Origin: an uncultured Cytophagales bacterium
Lineage (GTDB): Bacteria > Bacteroidota > Bacteroidia > Cytophagales > Thermonemataceae
Direction: 5' to 3'
Assembly: GCA_937911505.1 (NCBI GenBank)
Contig: CALEMF010000081.1
Coordinates: 41,482 to 105,481, forward strand
DNA: 64,000 nt
Part shown: in pieces, positions 1 through 8,450 of the stretch
How positions within the stretch are numbered: position 1 is the stretch's first letter
Layout of the letters: every line of letters starts with the position of its first letter
Made by a program: the position numbers and the translations under genes
The notes under the pieces: model-generated
The model's database searches: none
The model's input: only the letters and a program-made list of their open reading frames with translations
What the model was told of the DNA's origin: nothing

Positions 1-188
1 TCAAGATAATACACTCCTTCTCCCTTTTTGGTAAGAATAAATGAAAAGTAGTCTGCACGTAATACAGGGGATTTAAAGGGAATTTGAGGATGGATGTCAG
101 GTACACTAAGTACGGAAAAATTAACTTCACCATCGCTAGGCAACCCTATGGTTTGGTACAAATCTGATATGGTGTGCGGGACTATCAT
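1..188 (-). CDS. AraC-type regulator, N-terminal part (cut by window edge)
   Basis: A frame opens at an ATG at 186-188 (reverse strand) and runs without a stop to the window edge, so about 62 residues are visible. They include LPSDGEVNFSVLSV and SPVLRADYFSFILTKKGEG. This style is typical of the N-terminal cupin-like effector domain of Bacteroidota AraC regulators, where a short amphipathic start is followed by a beta-rich ligand domain. The DNA-binding half would lie outside the window, so the family call is inference from composition and pattern. No clear promoter was seen between 189 and 294. Confidence 0.5.
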   Translation of the reverse strand, partial: MIVPHTISDLYQTIGLPSDGEVNFSVLSVPDIHPQIPFKSPVLRADYFSFILTKKGEGVYYL

Positions 189-405
189 TTCATTGTAATA
201 AATTTATCTTGGATGGAGCTATTGGTGAGCAGTGGTGGACTTTTACCCACTTTTAAGTTTAACACCGATTATTACCTTATGTTTATACTACTACTTATAA
301 ATTATTTCCCGAAATTACTTTCATTATCAGAGGGCGAACGGCCTGTTCAAGTTGTTCAGGATTTACAGGATACTGTAGTTCGATGTAGTCTAACACAACC
401 TTGTT

Positions 406-1215
406 TTAAGCGATTGGTACATTTATCTCAGCTTCCACCGTAAAGTTTTTAAACTTTTTGTAGTACTCATAAGCAGGTAAGCTGCGGATTTGTAAGTTTT
501 CTTTGGGTAATAAGGTATGGTATATATAGTCATAAATGGAAGGGATTTCAGCCGTACTTCCTTTAAATAGGACGTATAGAAACTTTCCTTTCTCAATCGT
601 ATACAACGGAACGCTAGCTGTTTGCTTCTCCAACAATAAACCATACTGAAATCGAATTTTACTTTTAGGTGTGCAAACAGGATCGTCGTGACTAACACCA
701 ATTAACTGACTGCTCTCTTCTTTATTTAAAGGTAAGGTAGCAGGGTGTGGTAAGTAATTGTACTTATCATACTCCCTTATGGGTAGGTAACGTAAGGGCT
801 TGCTTAGAAAAACAGTTTTGACTGACTTGATAGATGCGTATGTTTTGAGGGGGTATGCTTGGTGGTTTTTCATACGAAAAAGGGTACGATACTTTTTCGG
901 GCTATGGGCAAATTGCTTCCTGAAGGCTCTTGCAAATGATTCTCCCGTTTCGTAGCCATTGTCAAAGGCTATGTCAAGTATAGTGTTTTCTGTGAATCTT
1001 AAAAAGAAGGCGCTTCTTTGGAGTCTTAACCGCTTTACATATTGGATAGGGGGCTCTTGGTGATGTTTAGAAAAAATATGATTTAAATAGTATTTAGAAC
1101 TAAAAACGTCTTTGGCAATTACTTCCAACGAAGGGTTAGATAAGAAGTTATTATCTAAATAAACTTTTGTTTTCCAATAAATATCGGGTATTTCCTCAAC
1201 TTTCTTTGATTTCAT
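406..1215 (-). CDS. AraC family regulator with C-terminal GyrI-like effector domain
   Basis: 269 residues. Residues about 20-115 form the AraC double helix-turn-helix, with the second recognition region around DIAFDNGYETGESFARAFRK and PKKYRT. Residues about 120-267 resemble the GyrI/SOUL-like small-molecule-binding domain that ends in a short strand (EINVPI here). The protein is expected to be a cytoplasmic, ligand-responsive transcription regulator. Its start overlaps the 3' end of the VOC gene by 20 bp, so the two are probably co-transcribed and translationally coupled. Oddity: beyond the TAA the same frame stays open for 36 protein-like codons to another stop at 295-297. Because the domain normally ends at the VPI strand, the TAA is probably the true end. 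Confidence 0.85.
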   Translation of the reverse strand: MKSKKVEEIPDIYWKTKVYLDNNFLSNPSLEVIAKDVFSSKYYLNHIFSKHHQEPPIQYVKRLRLQRSAFFLRFTENTILDIAFDNGYETGESFARAFRKQFAHSPKKYRTLFRMKNHQAYPLKTYASIKSVKTVFLSKPLRYLPIREYDKYNYLPHPATLPLNKEESSQLIGVSHDDPVCTPKSKIRFQYGLLLEKQTASVPLYTIEKGKFLYVLFKGSTAEIPSIYDYIYHTLLPKENLQIRSLPAYEYYKKFKNFTVEAEINVPIA

Positions 1216-1552
1216 AGAATTCTAAAATGTTGCTCTCAGAGTCCTTACATTGAAATAGATGATAAGCTCCTACTTGTCTTAAGTCCATAGAAATTACAAC
1301 ATTCTTTGACTTTAGTTCATTGAGGTATTCCTCAATCCTTTCTACTTGGATGGTTGGAATACAATTGTTTCCTTTTATATGTGCCTCATCACCAATAGCT
1401 GGATTGAAAAGGCAAAATAAAAAACCTGCAATATCAAAATAGGAAAATCTTTCGGTAAGGCTACTGGCAGGCTTCCCAAATATTTTTCTTTCATAGAAAT
1501 CAACGGCCCGAGTCATATCATAAACGGATAGATAAAGAGAATTTACTTTCAT
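1196..1552 (-). CDS. VOC (glyoxalase/bleomycin-resistance fold) protein
   Basis: 118 residues, the usual length for a single-subunit VOC protein. It opens with the classic strand-helix MKVNSLYLSVYDMTRAVDFY and ends with the partner motif DSESNILEFYEI, whose Glu is a usual metal ligand. The paired beta-alpha-beta-beta-beta modules cover residues 1-55 and 65-117. VOC members are metal-dependent lyases, dioxygenases or binding proteins, and the substrate cannot be read from the sequence. The gene overlaps the downstream AraC regulator by 20 bp, which suggests that the pair senses and handles one small molecule. Confidence 0.82.
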   Translation of the reverse strand: MKVNSLYLSVYDMTRAVDFYERKIFGKPASSLTERFSYFDIAGFLFCLFNPAIGDEAHIKGNNCIPTIQVERIEEYLNELKSKNVVISMDLRQVGAYHLFQCKDSESNILEFYEIKES

Positions 1553-1660
1553 AACAATGATAATTTTGACCTTTTACCCTTTAAAGAACCGATATATTCT
1601 CTTCTTAAACCTGACCATTCTTGCGTTTATGGACTTGTCAATCACTTGCTGTCTGTTTTC

Positions 1661-2374
1661 CTAGGGAAGCTGCCCGCCATCTACCTCTATTACCTGACCG
1701 TTGATAAATGAATTCATCATAATAGCAGTAGCCATCTTTGCAATGTCTTCAGAGGCGCCTATGCGATTAACGGCCGTTTTACTTCGCTTTTCTTCAAAGA
1801 GTTTTTGTCGTTCGGATGCTTCCATAAAGTCCCAGAATCCACTGTCTATAAATCCTGGTCGGATCACATTGAAACGAATGGGCGCCATCTCAACGGTTAA
1901 TGCCTTGGCAAAACCCTCTACGGCATTAAAAGCTGCCGTCACCAAAACGGTTCCTTTAGTAGGGTTTGTCGTAAATCCACCCGTAATAAAGGTGATCGAT
2001 CCTTCGTTGCTAATGTGTTTAACGGCTGACTTAGTGATCATAAAGAGACTCCAGAATTTTCCGTAAATATACGTTTCCTTAATTTCTAAGGGTGCTTCGA
2101 GAAAGTCGCCAGTACCGCCCGGAGCAGCCGTAATGAAAAGATGATGAAAACTATCGATTGATTTAAACAACGCTTCGATCGTGTTAGCGTCTACTACGTT
2201 GACGAATCTACTCTCTGCATTTTCTGATAAGGTGGCTAGCGCCTTGGCATTTTTCTCTTCATTGTGTCCAGCAATAATAACCTTACCTCCTAACTTTTCT
2301 ACCAATTGGGCAGTTGCAAAGCCCATTCCGGTGGCGCCGCCAATAATTAAAACTGTTTGATCTTTTAAATCCAT
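1661..2374 (-). CDS. SDR-fold protein lacking the YxxxK catalytic pair
   Basis: 237 residues with a Rossmann fold. The cofactor loop is GGATGMGFA near residues 12-20, an acidic/NVVD segment follows near 60, and the C-terminal FINGQVIEVDGG is typical of classical SDRs. Where the active site Tyr-x-x-x-Lys normally precedes AVEG, the sequence reads VTAAFNAVEG, so both the Tyr and Lys positions are replaced (Val and Phe). The usual Ser is represented by TGG. The protein is probably an SDR subgroup that binds NAD(P) but uses different chemistry or none. It is a single gene, 108 bp upstream of the VOC gene. Confidence 0.8.
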   Translation of the reverse strand: MDLKDQTVLIIGGATGMGFATAQLVEKLGGKVIIAGHNEEKNAKALATLSENAESRFVNVVDANTIEALFKSIDSFHHLFITAAPGGTGDFLEAPLEIKETYIYGKFWSLFMITKSAVKHISNEGSITFITGGFTTNPTKGTVLVTAAFNAVEGFAKALTVEMAPIRFNVIRPGFIDSGFWDFMEASERQKLFEEKRSKTAVNRIGASEDIAKMATAIMMNSFINGQVIEVDGGQLP

Positions 2375-2738
2375 GAGATATTTGTTTGAGTGTTTTAGGT
2401 AAAATATGCTTTGAGGTGCTTTTACAGGTTGTCGGTAAGAGTTTTAAAGTTTACGATTGTAAGTTAACTACTTATTTACAGTTTCTAACCTGCGTTGTCA
2501 AGTTTGTGCATCATTACTGCTTTTCCAATAAAATCTCAGGGGTAGTATGTTGGCTAGTCTGGTTGGTTTAAACGTGCTTTTCTATATTCTTCGTATATTC
2601 CTTCAACCTAGTAGGAATTGTCTTGTGTTACATTGAGGAATACAAGCTGTGGATGCTTCTTTGGGTGGATATTTTGTATGTGCTATAGTCGCTACTTCTT
2701 TTTTAGGATATAGTTGGGCTCTTTCTACATGACTTTAT
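2375..2738. other. Intergenic stretch without a supported gene
   Basis: 364 bp between the SDR-like gene and the gene ending at 2739. Only short, stop-broken protein-like runs are visible on the minus strand (for example around 2560-2720). No hairpin terminator or copy of either repeat family was recognised. Confidence 0.4.
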
Positions 2739-3755
2739 CTATGGCAATACAAGTTCTCTTTTAACACGGTTATCCTTGATGGCTTTTCTACATTTAAGAA
2801 CGCGTTCTTTATTACCCTTAGAGGCTAGCCCTAAATCAAGTAAAAGGGCATCTTGAAGCTTTATATCGCCAAATTTTATTTTTCTATCGACCTTTAAACA
2901 AGCCGAAAATAATACTTCAAAATCATCTTCTATGGGTAAGTTCTTTTCTTTGGCAACTTTGTAGGCTTTTACTAGAAGCATTGGCTCAGTACCTTGTTCT
3001 AGTTGAGATAGCTCAGGATGCTCTTTCATTTTTGTTTTTAAGTCCTGATACCTTCCCTTTTCTGCAAAAGGTAAGAGAGCAGAATGGTAGTACTTTTTAC
3101 CTAAGTTTTTATGGTTACATAGCTTTAAGGCATCATTCAGTGTATTCTTTTGGGAGTATGCTTGTACTAACCAAGCTTTACAATCGGCCACTTCTGTTCT
3201 GTTTTTGGCAGGTTTCGCTAGTTTAAAATGCTTGAAAAAGCTTTTATCGTCTCCTTGAAGTGCATAGTACTTGAGCAGAATGAGGTAGCCACTATCCTTA
3301 TTATCTTCTTTTTTGAAGATGTTCGTTTCGCGAAAATGAGGAATAAATTGCTTGGCTTTATCTGGATCGTTGGTTACTACACAATTAGTGATGAGGTGTT
3401 TTAAAACATGATTAAACATGATATTGTCCTCGATCTCCTTTGCAAAAGATAAGATTTCTTCTTCTGGAGAATTGTAGGCATCTACAAGTACTAGAAAGGC
3501 ATCTAACCAATCCAAACGATGTTTTCTGATCGTTTCTTTGCCTTGATAATAGATTCTTTTGCTCTCCCAATCAGAACGAAAATCTCTGTACCCAAATCCG
3601 CCAATGCCTAACCCCCTTCCTTGGTAGGGTTGTTCAAACAATTTTCCGATAATAGTTGCTACTATTTTTCCATGGGATTCTCTCTGATCCTCTTGGTTGA
3701 GCGATTCAACACATAATCGTATACCCTGTCTGATTTCTTCTTTGTTAAGATTCAT
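2739..3755 (-). CDS. Unknown cytoplasmic helical-repeat protein
   Basis: 338 residues with no signal peptide or membrane segment. From about residue 90 the sequence is almost entirely amphipathic helices of 15-20 residues with regular aromatic and leucine spacing (LLKYYALQGDDKSFFKHFKL, AWLVQAYSQKNTLNDALKLC), which suggests a TPR/PPR-like solenoid. Residues 40-60 are Gly-rich (GRGLGIGGFGYRDF). I do not recognise the family. A protein-binding scaffold role is only an inference from the repeat-like helices. The ATG at 3755 is the first in frame. Confidence 0.7.
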   Translation of the reverse strand: MNLNKEEIRQGIRLCVESLNQEDQRESHGKIVATIIGKLFEQPYQGRGLGIGGFGYRDFRSDWESKRIYYQGKETIRKHRLDWLDAFLVLVDAYNSPEEEILSFAKEIEDNIMFNHVLKHLITNCVVTNDPDKAKQFIPHFRETNIFKKEDNKDSGYLILLKYYALQGDDKSFFKHFKLAKPAKNRTEVADCKAWLVQAYSQKNTLNDALKLCNHKNLGKKYYHSALLPFAEKGRYQDLKTKMKEHPELSQLEQGTEPMLLVKAYKVAKEKNLPIEDDFEVLFSACLKVDRKIKFGDIKLQDALLLDLGLASKGNKERVLKCRKAIKDNRVKRELVLP

Positions 3756-4032
3756 GGCGTGTTAACTATGTTTCTTTTCTCAATTATAACTGATAGTGTT
3801 GTATAGAGAAAATATTTCTGTAGGGATCAAAATAGTAGATGTTACGTACATTCCCTAACCTAATATACGCTACCAACAACTGCTTTTTACAGGCGCTTTT
3901 CCCTCATTACAGTGGTAGCGTAATCCTTGTATCAACTTTACTTTTTCCAAGTTATTTTTAATATCGTTGCTTGTTTGTGGGATAGACACACATAAAATAT
4001 TAAGTTTCTTGTTAAAACCTGTTTCAGGATAA

Positions 4033-4364
4033 GGGAATGTTTAAGAATTAAATTCTGTACAATTAACATTTAACGAAATTTTTACCAATTATACTTCGAT
4101 TTACCTTCCGTTCATTTTTTAGCTTCGCTGAGCTCCTTCGTCGGTTAGCTTCGCTGAACTCCACTTCGTTCCGGTTCTTGATGAACCGAGCCTCTGGCGA
4201 GCTCGGCGTAGCCAAAAACGAACCAAAAACCGACCAACGGGAGCTCGGCGCAGCTAAATCCAAAGCTTCTACCCACAATTCAGCCCACCTCCCCGCTGGA
4301 TTTTCAGGCCAACGCACTTATACCGATCTTAAAAACAGACAGTTAAAAAAACTTAAACATACTC
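4033..4364. mobile_element. MITE copy 1 (enlarged variant)
   Basis: About 332 bp. Left end GGGAATGTTTAAG, right end CTTAAACATACTC (inverted), flanked by TAA at 4030-4032 and 4365-4367 as a 3-bp target duplication. The outer parts match copies at 43837, 48033 and 63510. Unlike them it has an inserted GC-richer block with two direct copies of TTAGCTTCGCTGA and their complements (AGCTCGGCGTAGC, AGCTCGGCGCAGC), which would form a long hairpin. No coding capacity; the small ORFs inside it are structure-derived. Confidence 0.8.
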
Positions 4365-4419
4365 TAAGGTGTTTTTTGAACTTGATGAAATCCTAGCATA
4401 AGCTACTACTTGCAAAATT

Positions 4420-5205
4420 TTACCTATCAGACTTTTCTGCTTTATATGCTTTAATTTGTGTTATAATTTCCCAAACGCTGTATAGATAGAAGCCAATATT
4501 GGCAATTCCTAATAAAAGTACGGTAGCCGAAAACCCTTCTTCTTTAAATCCTCTAAAAATTGCCCAAGTAAAGACGGGACAGACTAATAATATGACTATA
4601 AATAAAGCCAAGCTTTGTTTTTTAAATAGGTACTTGTTTTGGATGGTAGCTATTTTACGCTTATGCTGTAAGGCCTGTTGGTAGGAGGGAAGCGCTGAAA
4701 AGCGCTTCAAGGATGCAGACGCAAAGCCTGTTCCTGAAGCGATCAAGTCTTCATCGTATAGAAAACGAATGTGTGTAGGCTTATTTTGTTCTATTGCATT
4801 AATTTCTTCAGTAAGGTCTTGTAGGTAAGCATCCAAGCTTTCATAAAAAGCACTGAATTGGTCAATTTCTATGAGTAGTTTATCCTCTTGTTCAAAGGTG
4901 TTTTCTAAGGCTTTTATAAAGTCCTTATAGAGGGAGACTGCTTTAGGGAAGTGGCTCGTTATGAAATGCATTCCAGTAGAAGCATTGCGTTGAAACTTTT
5001 CAAGATCAATTTGAAAGTGTAGTAAGTCGTTATCTATTTCGTTTCCTGTAGAAGCAATTTCAAAGGCTTTCCACTCTTTTATTTTATCCGCTAGGCTTTT
5101 GCTATCAATTAATGTTAGCCAGAAAAAAGGGAGAGAATTATTCGCTTCAAAAGCGATAAAGGCTTCGCTTGACTTATTTAAATACAAATAACTTCTATGT
5201 CCCAT
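4420..5205 (-). CDS. Unknown protein with two C-terminal membrane helices
   Basis: 261 residues. The N-terminus is MGHRSYLYLNKSSEAFIAFE, followed by a charged, largely helical region (residues 30-175). Two hydrophobic helices then lie near residues 197-217 (LALFIVILLVCPVFTWAIF) and 228-248. A short charged tail ends in KAEKSDR. There is no signal peptide, so the large N-terminal part is probably cytoplasmic and anchored by the C-terminal hairpin. The family is not recognised. It sits 78 bp upstream of the end of the thioredoxin-like gene region, and co-function is not evident. Confidence 0.7.
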   Translation of the reverse strand: MGHRSYLYLNKSSEAFIAFEANNSLPFFWLTLIDSKSLADKIKEWKAFEIASTGNEIDNDLLHFQIDLEKFQRNASTGMHFITSHFPKAVSLYKDFIKALENTFEQEDKLLIEIDQFSAFYESLDAYLQDLTEEINAIEQNKPTHIRFLYDEDLIASGTGFASASLKRFSALPSYQQALQHKRKIATIQNKYLFKKQSLALFIVILLVCPVFTWAIFRGFKEEGFSATVLLLGIANIGFYLYSVWEIITQIKAYKAEKSDR

Positions 5206-5283
5206 TTATCCATACAATAAAGTGTCCCTCTCTCTCGTCTTATAGGTGCTTCTTACTTATGAAAGAGGGTTTGCCTTCATTTA

Positions 5284-5769
5284 TCACTCTAATGCCGTCA
5301 GTAACTTCTCACTATCCATATATTCGAAATATCTTGCTGTAACCTTGAAGGTTTCATCCAAAATGACCAGTGTAGGAGGAGCAAACTGGCCTTCTCTTAA
5401 TGCCAATAACTGTGCTATTTGATGAATAGGACTTCTGGACTTGCCTACTTGGTTGTTGATAAAGGTTTGCCCGCTAAATGTTACGTTTGTGTCTGTCTCA
5501 GCATCAAAGCGTACTGCATAGTATTGATCGTTCAGTACTTCGATTACTACAGGCTTGGTAAAAACGACCTTGTCCATTTTACGGCAGTAGGTACACCAAT
5601 CGGTATAAAAATCAATGAAAACTTTTTTGGGCTTTACAGCCAAAGAATCCTCCAATTGCTCAAAAGTAAGCCAATGTATTTCGTTTTTCTCCTGTGCCTG
5701 TAAAGGTGTGCACAAATAAAACAAGACAACTAAAAAATAACCTATAAAGACAAAAAGCTTTTGAATCAT
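5284..5769 (-). CDS. Exported thioredoxin-like protein
   Basis: 161 residues. A signal peptide (residues 1-25, ending LCTPLQA) directs it to the periplasm or outer face. The thioredoxin fold carries the active-site motif WCTYCRKM (CxxC near residues 58-61), preceded by VFIDFYTDW. The PPTLVILDE stretch supplies the cis-Pro. Length and motif fit the thioredoxin_7/DUF255-like group, which reduces or isomerises disulfides of exported proteins. Its start lies 2 bp after the stop of the TonB receptor, so the two form an operon. The receptor plug contains a CQNCGF pair, so it is a plausible thiol substrate; that link is inference. Confidence 0.85.
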   Translation of the reverse strand: MIQKLFVFIGYFLVVLFYLCTPLQAQEKNEIHWLTFEQLEDSLAVKPKKVFIDFYTDWCTYCRKMDKVVFTKPVVIEVLNDQYYAVRFDAETDTNVTFSGQTFINNQVGKSRSPIHQIAQLLALREGQFAPPTLVILDETFKVTARYFEYMDSEKLLTALE

Positions 5770-5771
5770 TA

Positions 5772-8150
5772 CTACAAGTTACCAATTTTTACAGAAATGA
5801 ATACCGAACGCGGCGCCATAGGTCCGTAGATGAAGTCAGAATCGCGCTCAGGGCCAGTATCAAATTCTGGTTGGTAGCTGTTAAAGATATTCTTTACACC
5901 ACTACTCAACTCCAAGCGGAAATCCTCAGATATATTAAAACGATAGCTAGCTTTGAGATTCACATCAAAAAACGGATCGGTATCAACCAAATCAAGAAAG
6001 CCTGATTCGCTCACAACACGCGGTACGATCATAGCGCCAGTATAAGTACCCGTTAAATCAATCGTAAAGGCTTCCGAGAAGCTATAAAAGGTAGTGAAGT
6101 AACCGTAGAGGTCGGGATTTCTGACAAACTCATCTACGGCTACCGTGCTTTCATCTGATGGGGTTCCTTCTGGTTCAAATAGTACCTGTGGCTCGTCGTA
6201 GCTAGATTGTTGGATAGTACCGCCTAACTGTAAAACAAGCTTGCTGGAAGGAGAGTAACCCGCCTCGAAGTTTACGCCTGAAACGGTAGCGCCTTCTCCA
6301 TTTCTTACCTCTTCTATAATAGAGCCATTGGGAAGTACGGCACCCGTACTTACTTGGGTGAAAGGGTTTTGTAGTTGTGTATAAAACCCTTCTAGTAAGA
6401 AATTGACCTGTGCCAATCCTATATTTCTGGTGTAGTTCAATGAAGCAGTAAAGGCATCTGAGGTTTCTTTATCCAAGTCTTCAGAGAGGATCACAAACAG
6501 AGGCTCTCCTCCTACAGAAGAAATGTGTAAGTCTTCATTGAATGCCTGCGGCGCACGAAACCCTCTAGCATAGCCCCCTCTAAACCTGAGATATTCATTT
6601 AGGCTATACATAAGGGTAACCCGGGGACTCAATACACCCACATTTACGTCTGCCATATTATTGATACCTCCTATCTGGTAGTTACCATCTACGTTTGAAA
6701 TATCGTATCTAGCTCCTAGTAAGGCAGTGAAGCGTTGGTTGGGTCTCCATTCGTACTGGGCGAAAAGTCCGGTAGTGTTTACTTGCTGATCAATCAGTCG
6801 GCTGTATCCTTGGATTTCATCTCTTGTATCATAATATTGGTTTTCTACACCTATTGTAATCACATCATCATTGGCGAAGTAGTGATTGTATTGAACGCCC
6901 GCTACTATAGCCAAGTCTTCTGTAAGTCCGTAGGCGTTGATGGCTAGTAGGCTGTCTTCGGCGGTTCGGCCTCCGCCTAGCCCGCCATAGTAGCTTCTTC
7001 TCTCTGTACTTTGTGCAGAAGCATAAACGGAGAATTTATGTTGGTTATTCTTGCTCCATTGCTCGTAGTTGATACCCCCAAAAAAGGTATTATGATCTAG
7101 CTCTTCTGTAATGTCTGTAAAGTGTGGGGCTAAATCTAGGCGGTTGCCTCCTCTGCGGTATTCCTCAAGTGCACTGAAGTCAACGGAAATTTTACTACGA
7201 TCGCTGGGCTTGAAAAAGGCTTTTGCACCAAGTACTGTATTTTCTAGCTGTACCAGTTCGGTGAATCCATCTCCATTGGCATCGTAACTGTCTCGATTGC
7301 GGTTCATACCGTAGAAAGTAATCCCGCTCGTTAGGCGCTCATTGACGATGGAGCCATTGATATTAAAGGTCTGATCGAGGGCATCGCCATCAATCAAAGC
7401 GGTATTTGACTGAATTTCCCAAGTGTTTTCTATAGGCTCTTTGGTAATAATGTTGATGGTTCCACCAATGGCGTTAGAACCATACAGGGCAGAGCCACCG
7501 CTTCGCACTACTTCTACCCGGTCAACGATGTTGGAGGGGATTTGATCTAGGCCATATACGCTATTCAAGGCGCTAAAAATGGGACGGCTATTGATAAGGA
7601 TTTGGGAGTAGGCGCCTTCTAGCCCATTTAGGCGAACTTGCGTAAAACCACAGTTTTGGCAGTTGGTTTCTACACGGACGCCCGGTTGGAAGTTTAAACC
7701 TTCAGAAATAGCAATAGATTGGGTAGCGTTAAGGAGCTTACTATCGACTACGTTTACCACTACGGGATTATTCGCTCGGTCTTGCTCGTACCGTGTACCA
7801 CTGACGACTATTTCATTGAGGTTGAGGTTATCTTTATTTAGGGAAAAATTCCTATTGAGTGTTTGGCCTTTTTCGAGTGTAATGGAGTCGGTAATGGGTA
7901 CATAACCCATTGCGCTTACTTGAAGTAGGTACGTTCCAGCGGGAATATCCTTTATCACGAATGCACCATCTATCTCTGTTAATGAACCAATTGTTGTTCC
8001 TTTTAGGAAAACACTAGCAAACCCAACCGACTCATTTCCAGAAGTCACTTTACCAGATAAGGTCGCTTCTTGTGCCTGCGCCTTAAAGCCAATAACTACA
8101 AATACTAGGGCTACCAATAGCTTAGCCTTGGAGTATCTTTTAGTTTGCAT
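5772..8150 (-). CDS. TonB-dependent outer-membrane receptor
   Basis: 792 residues. Signal peptide (1-26), a carboxypeptidase-regulatory-like beta-sandwich (about 28-110, TLSGKVTSGNESVGFASVF), plug domain (about 120-235, with INSRPIF and GSALYGSNAIGGTINII), then a 22-strand-type barrel ending in PRSVFISVKIGNL. This is the normal length for CirA/FepA-type importers in Bacteroidota. The plug has a conserved CQNCGF pair. It imports an unknown ligand using TonB energy. It is followed by the thioredoxin-like gene after 2 bp. The upstream region holds a perfect palindrome like a DtxR/MntR metal-repressor site, so a metal or metal-chelate substrate is a reasonable guess, not a proof. Confidence 0.93.
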   Translation of the reverse strand: MQTKRYSKAKLLVALVFVVIGFKAQAQEATLSGKVTSGNESVGFASVFLKGTTIGSLTEIDGAFVIKDIPAGTYLLQVSAMGYVPITDSITLEKGQTLNRNFSLNKDNLNLNEIVVSGTRYEQDRANNPVVVNVVDSKLLNATQSIAISEGLNFQPGVRVETNCQNCGFTQVRLNGLEGAYSQILINSRPIFSALNSVYGLDQIPSNIVDRVEVVRSGGSALYGSNAIGGTINIITKEPIENTWEIQSNTALIDGDALDQTFNINGSIVNERLTSGITFYGMNRNRDSYDANGDGFTELVQLENTVLGAKAFFKPSDRSKISVDFSALEEYRRGGNRLDLAPHFTDITEELDHNTFFGGINYEQWSKNNQHKFSVYASAQSTERRSYYGGLGGGRTAEDSLLAINAYGLTEDLAIVAGVQYNHYFANDDVITIGVENQYYDTRDEIQGYSRLIDQQVNTTGLFAQYEWRPNQRFTALLGARYDISNVDGNYQIGGINNMADVNVGVLSPRVTLMYSLNEYLRFRGGYARGFRAPQAFNEDLHISSVGGEPLFVILSEDLDKETSDAFTASLNYTRNIGLAQVNFLLEGFYTQLQNPFTQVSTGAVLPNGSIIEEVRNGEGATVSGVNFEAGYSPSSKLVLQLGGTIQQSSYDEPQVLFEPEGTPSDESTVAVDEFVRNPDLYGYFTTFYSFSEAFTIDLTGTYTGAMIVPRVVSESGFLDLVDTDPFFDVNLKASYRFNISEDFRLELSSGVKNIFNSYQPEFDTGPERDSDFIYGPMAPRSVFISVKIGNL

Positions 8151-8185
8151 ACACTTATATTTATTATTTTGCTTTATAAAATGAT

Positions 8186-8205
8186 AAATTAGATTAGTCT
8201 AATTT
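8186..8205. promoter_or_regulatory. Palindromic DtxR/MntR-like operator upstream of TonB receptor
   Basis: AAATTAGATTAGTCTAATTT: perfect 8-bp arms with a 4-bp centre (TTAG), 36 bp upstream of the receptor ATG. The core TTAGATTAGTCTAA differs at two positions from the DtxR-type core TTAGGTTAGCCTAA. A possible -33 TTG lies further upstream, with the -7 region falling inside the palindrome, so a bound repressor would block transcription. Confidence 0.5.
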
Positions 8206-8233
8206 TTAATTATACAATAGCAAATCTAGTAAA

Positions 8234-8247
8234 TTAGGCTATACTAA
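8234..8247. promoter_or_regulatory. Second, weaker TTAG...CTAA half-site pair
   Basis: TTAGGCTATACTAA, about 30 bp upstream of the perfect palindrome and resembling it in its outer bases. It could be an auxiliary site for the same regulator. The rest of the 300-bp interval (8248-8450) shows nothing else. Confidence 0.3.
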
Positions 8248-8450
8248 AAAAGAATGCTGGTTTTTTTATTTTGTGAAATGATAAAAACTTTACAGGAGCT
8301 GCCCGAAGATCGGTATAAGACCAACTGAGTACTGCTTTGATCATATGAAATCGTTCCCTTAGGCTTAGATTCAACTTATTAAATACTTCCACAGGATGGC
8401 ATAAGTCCTACTTTCTCTGTGGGTAATTAGGCTTTATATATAAGTTTTTT

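Noticed and set aside
174..443. Plus-strand frame of 89 codons near the left edge
   Set aside because: It overlaps two better minus-strand coding signals (the AraC start and the post-stop extension), and its hydrophobic sequence is typical of an antisense reading.
4063..4396. Two ORFs inside MITE copy 1 (minus and plus)
   Set aside because: They are made of inverted-repeat sequence present in non-coding MITE copies elsewhere and have no independent coding features.
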